The notes below the pieces were generated by a model. That model was not told the DNA's origin, searched no databases, and was given only the letters and a program-made list of their open reading frames with translations. Shown here piece after piece: positions 57,391 through 64,000 of a stretch of DNA of 64,000 nt (the stretch's first letter is position 1; each line of letters starts with the position of its first letter). This DNA comes from Struthio camelus (taxonomy: Eukaryota > Chordata > Aves > Struthioniformes > Struthionidae). The stretch is taken from positions 7,185,214 to 7,249,213 of the forward strand of contig NC_090964.1 in the NCBI RefSeq assembly GCF_040807025.1, read 5' to 3'. Position numbers and translations under genes: made by a program.

Positions 57391-60300
57391 GGGGGGTGCA
57401 GGGGGCTCGAGGGGTGCAAGGGGGCGGGCGGTGGGCGCCTCAGGGAGCAGAGGGGGCGCCGGGCAGGGTGCGGTGCGCCAGAGGGTGGGAGGGCTTGGGC
57501 GGCCTGAGGGCTGCCGGGGGTGCGGCGGTTTGCCCGTGTGTAGGGGCGGTGTGACGGCAGCGTGGGGGTGCGCGACAGGCCCAGGGCGGCCCCCAACGCC
57601 GGGTGGGCCGTAGCAGAGCAGGGCCCGACCCGCCCTCGCCCCCCCGTCCCCGCGCGCTTCCCCCTGTCCCCCGTCCAAGGAGGCAAGAACTGAGCGAGGC
57701 CGAGGTGGTGGCATCGGTTTAAGGAAGGAGCTACAGAGCCCGCCGCACCGTACAGCGCCAACCCGCGATGACCGAGGCTCCGGCGGAGGAGGAAGGGGTG
57801 CTGGCTTTCCACTGAATCGCCGCTGGCAAATATCAGGTCTGATCCGCTTGTGGATTTAAGAGCAGACCGTCACAAAGCACAGGCGATCAGGGAAACAAGT
57901 GCCTCCTTCCCCCCTCTCTGGTTTATCAAAAGACTACTGAAAAACTTAAGGAGTTTACAAACATGAGAAAAAAGCTTGGCACATATTAAAAAAGCCTCAG
58001 ACAACAGTTTCCGTCCAGAGTCCACCGCCAACCGTTACACAACAGTAAACGGGCAGCGATCGCTCAGGCAGCTTTGTAGTTAATGGATTAATATGGGGAC
58101 ACGGCCACGTCTCCCCCCCGGGGCTCCCCAGAACCGCGCCAGCCCCGGGGCAACACGGCGCTCGCGAAGGAGCAGGGCTTCTGCCGCGGTTTGGGTTAAT
58201 CCCTGTCACCTTGCACTCAAACAGCCCAGGAGCACTTGTACGTGGCTCCAGGCTGTCCTGCAGGAGCCCACCGGTTCATAGCGGTGGTTCACATGAGAGA
58301 AATGAAGGTACTTTCAGGGATCCTAAAGGCTTTGTCCAAGCCCAGGCTCACCACAGGTTTAGGCACGCGTCCTAATTCTGCTTGGGGATTTTCCTAGACA
58401 CTTGTCTTTGTGAGGGAGCGCGGCTGGTGTAGTATCAGGTACGCCTGTCCCACACGTGGCCACGCTGGCACCACAGCTAGCCTGGACTGGCACTAACAGC
58501 CCCCCACTGCAACAGCCGGCCAGAGGGACGGGAACAGCCCCGGTGTGAGGACTTGGGCACTGGTCATGGGGGCACTGCTCACCTGACCCTTGTTTTATCT
58601 GCTTTTCCAAGCCTTGCGGAGACAAAACGATCCCTGCGTGTTCAGCACCGCCTGATCCCTGGCCTGCTCTGCCGGTCGGAAGGAAAAACAAGTGGCATGA
58701 ATTCTCCACACGAATATAACTCGGAGACACTGCTTTGATGTCTTAAGCCACTTACTGAGGGGCTAGAGAAAGGTGCAACAAAAATGCCTCAAAAGAAGCT
58801 CTGTAAAAGCCAGGAGGGCAGATCTACGCTAAAACTGTGCTTCTAAAGGAGCCAGAGGGAGGTAGCACTCAGCCTCCTCTGCCATCCTCAGCTTGGGCCA
58901 AAGCCTCTCTAAGGACACAGAGGGGCTGAGACCGCAGGTGCAGCAGCCGGAGGTCGGTCTCTAATGCTATCTAGACACATCATCACTTTCCACAGCCACC
59001 GCTGAAAACGCTGCCAGAACCAAGCCTGTGATTACTGCAGGCCCCTTGGAGGGCTAGAAAAGTACAGAACTAATGCATAGTTATAAAGCTGATACTGAGA
59101 AACATCCCAGGGGTAATTAATTTCACTAGAGCAATTAGTGAAGCTATCCTGGGTAAGCCCAAAGGTCCATCTAAGCTCAGCTCAGTCTCCAGCCATGGAT
59201 ACAGACAGAAGAGCTGGGGAAAGGACAGGGCAATAAAAGACCCCTGGTTCCTCCCAGGTCCTGCATTCCAGGAATGAAAGTGCCCTTTCCGAAAAAGGCT
59301 TTTCCCTCTTTTGATTTGGTCCAACTAAATTGTGCTTTAGAGAGCAGAAAAAGCATCACCACCACGGCTGTTTGCAGCCATCTATTGGAGATGCTTTGTC
59401 TCACATATCTACAGGAATACGCTTTAAACCTGTTTCATTTAGACCCTTCCTTCTCCAAATTACACCCACCCTGTAGTCAAGCATTTGTACAAAATAGGAA
59501 TGATTGACTGCTCAGGATGGTTACAGATGAGGGACAATGGCATTCTGTCCGAATAACTACTTCTTTGGAAAATTTTCCATGGAAGTTTCCTTATAATACT
59601 GGCTTCTAAAACTGCTCAGTTCCCAACCAGCTACTGCTCTCAGGGCAATGCTGAGCCTCCCCTTCCCAAAGAGAACTTCATCATAATTCATTTGTTTAGT
59701 GCGATGTGGAAACTCTCAAAGCAAATGTGGACAGGAGCATCTTACAACCAGTGAGGAGACACACTGGGAGAACAAAGATTTCAAAGCACGTGGGGTGGGA
59801 GTGGCCCCGGGCTGAACGGGAGGGCGGCACCACTCACTATCACGTCCTGCAACCTGGAGCGTGCACGCTGCATGAGTGGAACGAACGGAGGCTCTGCCCC
59901 CCCAGTCCCCCAATCCTCCTGACTTGCATGTCTAAACATTACCAGCTGGAATCCCGACACTGTGTGTTTGTTGCCATTGCTGTCAATAAATGCCATCCTG
60001 AAGAGCTGGGATCCAGGCTGTGAAGTAGCTTACAGCTTAGTGGGACTCAGGACTGCCCTTGGAGAGGTGCGAGGATGTTGGCTACCAGGAAAGACCTCTC
60101 CACCTGCGCTGGATTCTGCACCTTTGCCCACAAGGCAGAGGGACCCGCCACAAGCATTTGGTTGTAATGGCAACACTGTTCTCCACGATTCAACACAAAG
60201 TCAGGCCCTTGAGATCTGGTGTTTGCAGGTGATACTTGGTATAGCTGTTACAGGAGTTTCATCACAGAAAGTCTGAACAGGAGATGGAAAAATGTGAAGG

Positions 60301-60581
60301 TTGGTGACATACCAAGGTACAGGTACGCAGAGCGTTTATAGATTCAAGTATTCTCGCTCCTGTAAAAAATTGCCTGAACTCAAAAGGGCAGATTATGTAA
60401 AAAGAAACTGGTGTCACTCAAAACTTAAGACTCTTCAACAGCCCTACATCACCCAGAACAAAGCTCAAGTCCTGGGGCTGTCTGCATCTTGACATCCGTG
60501 ACGAGGAGGAAGAAATGCTGTAAAGAAAATAGATCTCTGAAGTCTTTGGCCATCTCTGTGGGGCAGTATGTGCCATTGTTT
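57391..60581 (-). other. SELENON: Region downstream of SELENON, including its 3' UTR
   Basis: The SELENON stop is at 60584-60582 on the minus strand, so its 3' UTR must extend into this region, and it should contain the SECIS element needed to decode TGA as selenocysteine. I could not place the SECIS or a canonical minus-strand AATAAA by eye. The part near 57400-57800 is still GC-rich. No other gene is recognised. Confidence 0.5.
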
Positions 60582-63500
60582 TTAGGTTTGCAGGTATGGT
60601 TTTGCTCTTTGCAGTCCTTCCCTCAGGAACTGGAGGTAAGTTGCAGTAGAAGGGTCTTCAAAATTGGTCGAGAAACTAAAGATGCTACTTTCAACATCTT
60701 CAGGCTTCATAGAAGTAATATCCAGGAAGTAGTTGGCATTGATATGGTGAATCTGGGAAAGAAAACAAGTGAGAGGAGACTTTAAAGGCCACATCACTTC
60801 ACCATCTACACCTTTGGCCTCTAGCCAGGACACAGCTGACAAGACTGTAATTAAATTTAAGACTCTCTAATGCTTTGCAAATGCTAATTCAGCATCTAGG
60901 AACCAGGTTTCCATTTCATAGTTAGAGAAAGAGGTGCCTAAAAGACAGTGGCCTGCTTTTTCCAAGAGTGCTGACCCTCTGCTCTGCATGGTTTAGAAAA
61001 AGATGAAGGCAATTGCGCAAAATCACAGAAAAACTACCTCTGAGCAAGGGCCGGGGAGACCGCAGCCCACCCACACTGACTGCTTCAGTATGCGCTCTCA
61101 GCCCGGCCTGACTGCCAAACAAGTACGTGAGCTTAAAATGCCTCTGTGCCTTCTGCTTCCCAGCGGAGATGGGCAAGGGGGACATGTGGCCACTGACCAT
61201 GGCAACCTCGGCAGGCTGTAACTCACTGAGCTGAGGTCACTCACTAGCCTGCAGTCAACAGTCCACAGCCTAATTTGGAGGGCAGCCACTAAAGAGACAG
61301 CAACAAGCCACTGCAAACATTACTGGCTAGGATCTGGCAGGCGTGGGGCACAATCAGATTAGCCCTGGCAGGATCCTCCACCGCAGATAGCCCAGCTGCT
61401 GACACACAGCAAAGCGCTGCAGTGTCAAGTGTCAGGAGCTGTTGTTGTTCTTCAAATCCAAGGCACAGCAGAGCCAAAGCTGTTGACTTGCTAACGGCTG
61501 ATTTGCTGTAACAAACCCAGAGAGGCAAGAGGAAGAGAGAAACATGCTAGAATAGGCTGATAAGGAGAGATTTTCTCCAAGGCACGAACATCAAGGGACA
61601 GTAGGAGGGTGCAGGACACAAGCCGCAATTGCTTTCCAAAGATCACCCACCCCAACCAGGGACAGGGAAGGGACAGAATGAAGAAATGTGGGCAGACGTT
61701 TGATTGAGGTTTGATTGTTTTCCTCTCCTCGCCAGAGCTGTTCTCTCTTCTGTCTCCAATAAAAGTGCATTTGTTTCACATTTCTTGGTAGAGCACTTGC
61801 TGTCTGTCTGTCCCAATGTCCCTGAGAGCACAGCAGTGCAAGGGACTACAGCCCCACAAAGGGCCTGGGGAACCGAGAATGGCTGGGGGAGCTGATACGA
61901 ACTTCAGGCCTACAGATGACCCTGTATTTTCTGGGATGCCGCCGGCCTGAGGGGCTAGCCTCTAGCTAGCTCCCAGCAAGCCTGAGCGCACGTGGGCCCG
62001 AAAGGACAGCAGTCTGCAGGACACTCACCTCTTCACAGAACAGGAGGCCTTTAAACACCCTGTCTAACGTGCATCTCTGGATGTGACTCCAATGCTTCCC
62101 ATCAACAGGAGCTCATTCTGTTCCATGTGTCCTATCCTCATCCTGATAAACAGCGCCGTATTTCCAGTAACAGAGCCTGAACCAGCTGGGCATTTTCCAA
62201 GCACTTGGGATGACGCCATCTCCTCCCCCCTGGGAGTGATGTATTTGGGGAGGAGGAAGAGAGCACGTTCTGAGGGGAAGAGCCAAGCCCAGCTGAAAGA
62301 GTAACAAACATACCACCGTGCCATTGGGGAGGCAGATGATCATCTCCACGGGGAAGTTGTACTTCTCAAGGTGCAGGTCAGCCAGCTTGCTGTAGAACTC
62401 GTTCTCTCTGTTGGTCTGTAAAGAGACCCCACAGGAACATGCCTGCACAAACCACTGCTAGCAGAACAGAGCGGGAGGAGTAAACCTAACCCAGGATGAG
62501 GGGGCGGATGAAGAGCTGTGCTGCAGCATGGTAGCTGGCTCCATTCTCATGATGTGCTTTACTATTCCCTTTCAAGTCGTGTTTCCCCCTGCCCCCAACA
62601 CACACACTTCAGCAGTAGATTTCCCCATAAAGAGTAAGATCATCCTGTCACTAGCAGTGCCCAGGCACATAAACAGTTGGATCTTAGCTTTTCACAGCTT
62701 CTTCGGCTCTGTGACTGCCCCCAACTAACAGCATGGGCCCAGAGACAGGCTCACGGGTAGGGAAAGGCGCAGACAGTATTTGGTCGTTCTCTGGGTTCTG
62801 GAGAACAGTCAGTTTGTCGATGGCACAAACAGCCTTGGACAGGGCTATCTTGCAACGAAGCATCTGGTTTAGCTTTTAATACTGGCACCGTAAGAGAGTG
62901 AAGAGGATCATTGTGCTGTTTCCTCAGCCTGACTCCATCTGGTGTTTGTTTTGCCACTGCAATTGCTAAGACACAGAGGGCCTGGAACCAAAATCCCATT
63001 GGCACAGGTGTGAGCTCCCCCTTCCTACCCACACCAAACACCGTTCGCGTTCACCAGCAAACCAAACGCAAAAAGGCGGATGTGGCTGTGACACTCACCT
63101 GCAGCTCTTCCAGCTCCTTCACCAGCGACCAGCTGCTAATGAAGCTTTCGTTCAGCAGGGCGAGGATGGGCGAACTTTCCAGGACGGTCTCCCGGAGAGT
63201 TCGCCCTGAACCTGACGCAGGAAGGGAGGCAGACAGTCGTTTGCTGCATTTCCAAGGCTGACTGTTGCTGTGTTTGATGCTGTTGCTCTGCCCAGCGGCC
63301 GGTTGCTGTGGCAGCGGGCTCGGGCTCCCCTAACCAGACCCATGCCTCCCCCTCAAATCAGGGCTCTTGAATTAGAGAGCTGGTCTCGGGCTTGCCTCAA
63401 ATAGGTCTAACCCTGCCACTGCGAACACAAGTTCTGGTCAGTAATTCCCACTTCCAGCCCTTCTCTACACAATGCCTGCCACTGGCTCCTCCCTAACCCT

Positions 63501-63669
63501 GAGCCCTTCTGAGAGCCTGAATTACGCATACCATTCCTCAGCCAAGATGGAAACAGCCCTCACCTCAGCAGGACTGGTCATCCAGGGCACCCCACAGCAG
63601 GATTGAGTGCACCAGCTTCTTTTCTGCTTTTGCTCTCTCAAAAGCTTGCGTGAAGGGAAGATAGGAAAC
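60582..63669 (-). CDS. SELENON: Selenoprotein N, last four coding exons (partial gene)
   Basis: SELENON is an ER membrane glycoprotein with a reductase-like selenocysteine centre that tunes SERCA and ER calcium; human loss causes congenital myopathy. Four exons on the minus strand lie in phase: 63669-63564, 63211-63099, 62415-62314 and 60752-60582. The first ends in [13 protein letters not shown], where U is an in-frame TGA (63567-63565); the SCUG motif resembles the redox centre of thioredoxin reductase. Next come [20 protein letters not shown] and [12 protein letters not shown], then [20 protein letters not shown], then [20 protein letters not shown] and the C-terminus [14 protein letters not shown]. 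Residues match human selenoprotein N closely. The 5' exons, with signal anchor and EF-hand, lie to the right of the window. A tool that treats TGA as a stop would break this gene. Confidence 0.94.
63168..63206 (-). promoter_or_regulatory. SELENON: Selenocysteine redefinition element (SRE) stem-loop
   Basis: In the spliced mRNA, six bases after the UGA, GGGCGAACT (63206-63198) pairs perfectly over nine bases with AGTTCGCCC (63176-63168). The 21-base loop holds a smaller CTC-CGG-GAG hairpin. This matches the position and kind of SRE described for selenoprotein N, which promotes UGA read-through as Sec. The UGA is in one exon and the hairpin in the next, so it only acts after splicing. Confidence 0.8.
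63565..63567 (-). other. SELENON: Selenocysteine codon (TGA) of SELENON
   Basis: On the minus strand the codons read TCC TGC TGA G before a GTGAGG donor, and the next exon continues GT TCA GGG. Protein similarity resumes without a break after the TGA (SCUGSGRTL), so it is recoded, not a stop. Confidence 0.93.
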
Positions 63670-64000
63670 CTGAAGGCAGAGAGACGGCAGAACAGCCCAC
63701 CTCAAATATGAGCGGGGTCTGAAGGAAACAGACCTAGAGCATCACATAGGCAACACCAACAGAGCCGCAACACAACAGCTCGGCCTTACAACTGGGCAGT
63801 CAGCCCCTTTCCTGCTCAATGCTAACCCTGTCCACCCCCTGCCTTCCTGCCCATTAAAGCAAATAGTAAATGTGGTGCTCTTCCCAGGTGCAACTTCATC
63901 TCCCCTCACCCCAGGGACCTACAGCACTGACCTCTAATCTGGATCACGTACTCCTACCCTGCCACAATGAGCAGAGAGAGAGGAACCATCTCTTCACCCA

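Noticed and set aside
58983-59700. Minus-strand ATGA cores considered as SECIS candidates
   Set aside because: The flanking bases do not form a stem of the needed length, and no AA apical loop with a distal GA core was found at the right distance.

Overview
This window looks like a gene-dense stretch of a sauropsid genome, most probably a bird microchromosome. The grounds are compact vertebrate-type introns, very GC-rich CpG islands, many short minisatellites, few recognisable interspersed repeats, and proteins that match vertebrate families closely. I recognise seven genes: EXTL1 (-), PAFAH2 (+), STMN1 (+), PAQR7 (+), AUNIP (+), MTFR1L (-) and SELENON (-, 3' part only). As I recall it, this is the human 1p36.11 gene order read in reverse, so the block is conserved synteny. 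The species cannot be fixed from the sequence alone.

Layout. 1-2053 is EXTL1 intron 1 and 2054-2988 is its first coding exon. 3000-8500 is the GC-rich divergent interval between EXTL1 and PAFAH2, with a promoter-like block near 4700-4850, a 36-bp minisatellite, a 29-bp minisatellite and an array of ZNF143/THAP11-type motifs. 8560-13309 carries all ten coding exons of PAFAH2. 14050-25150 is intergenic: a GC-rich promoter-like patch near 17.0-18.4 kb, an AT-richer quiet stretch, and an 18-bp minisatellite at 24.4-25.1 kb. 25.2-26.9 kb is the STMN1 CpG island, and STMN1 coding exons lie at 27851-30257. 33.1-33.6 kb is a CpG island that probably starts PAQR7, whose coding sequence is one exon (35942-36982). 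AUNIP (38829-42749) and MTFR1L (56159-45565) converge tail to tail. A G-rich minisatellite sits just upstream of MTFR1L. SELENON enters from the right edge with its last four exons, including the selenocysteine TGA and the recoding stem-loop after it.

The genes do not form one pathway. They cover heparan-sulphate synthesis (EXTL1), clearance of oxidised phospholipid (PAFAH2), microtubule dynamics and mitosis (STMN1, AUNIP), a membrane progestin receptor (PAQR7), mitochondrial shape (MTFR1L) and ER redox/calcium handling (SELENON). STMN1 and AUNIP share cell-cycle-type promoter motifs. I found no undescribed system. The observations most worth checking are the phased ZNF143-type array, the intact selenocysteine redefinition hairpin, a third copy of the C-terminal motif in AUNIP, and a possible intronic polyadenylation isoform of STMN1. 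Exon borders are read by eye from splice consensus, reading phase and remembered family sequences; no alignment was run.
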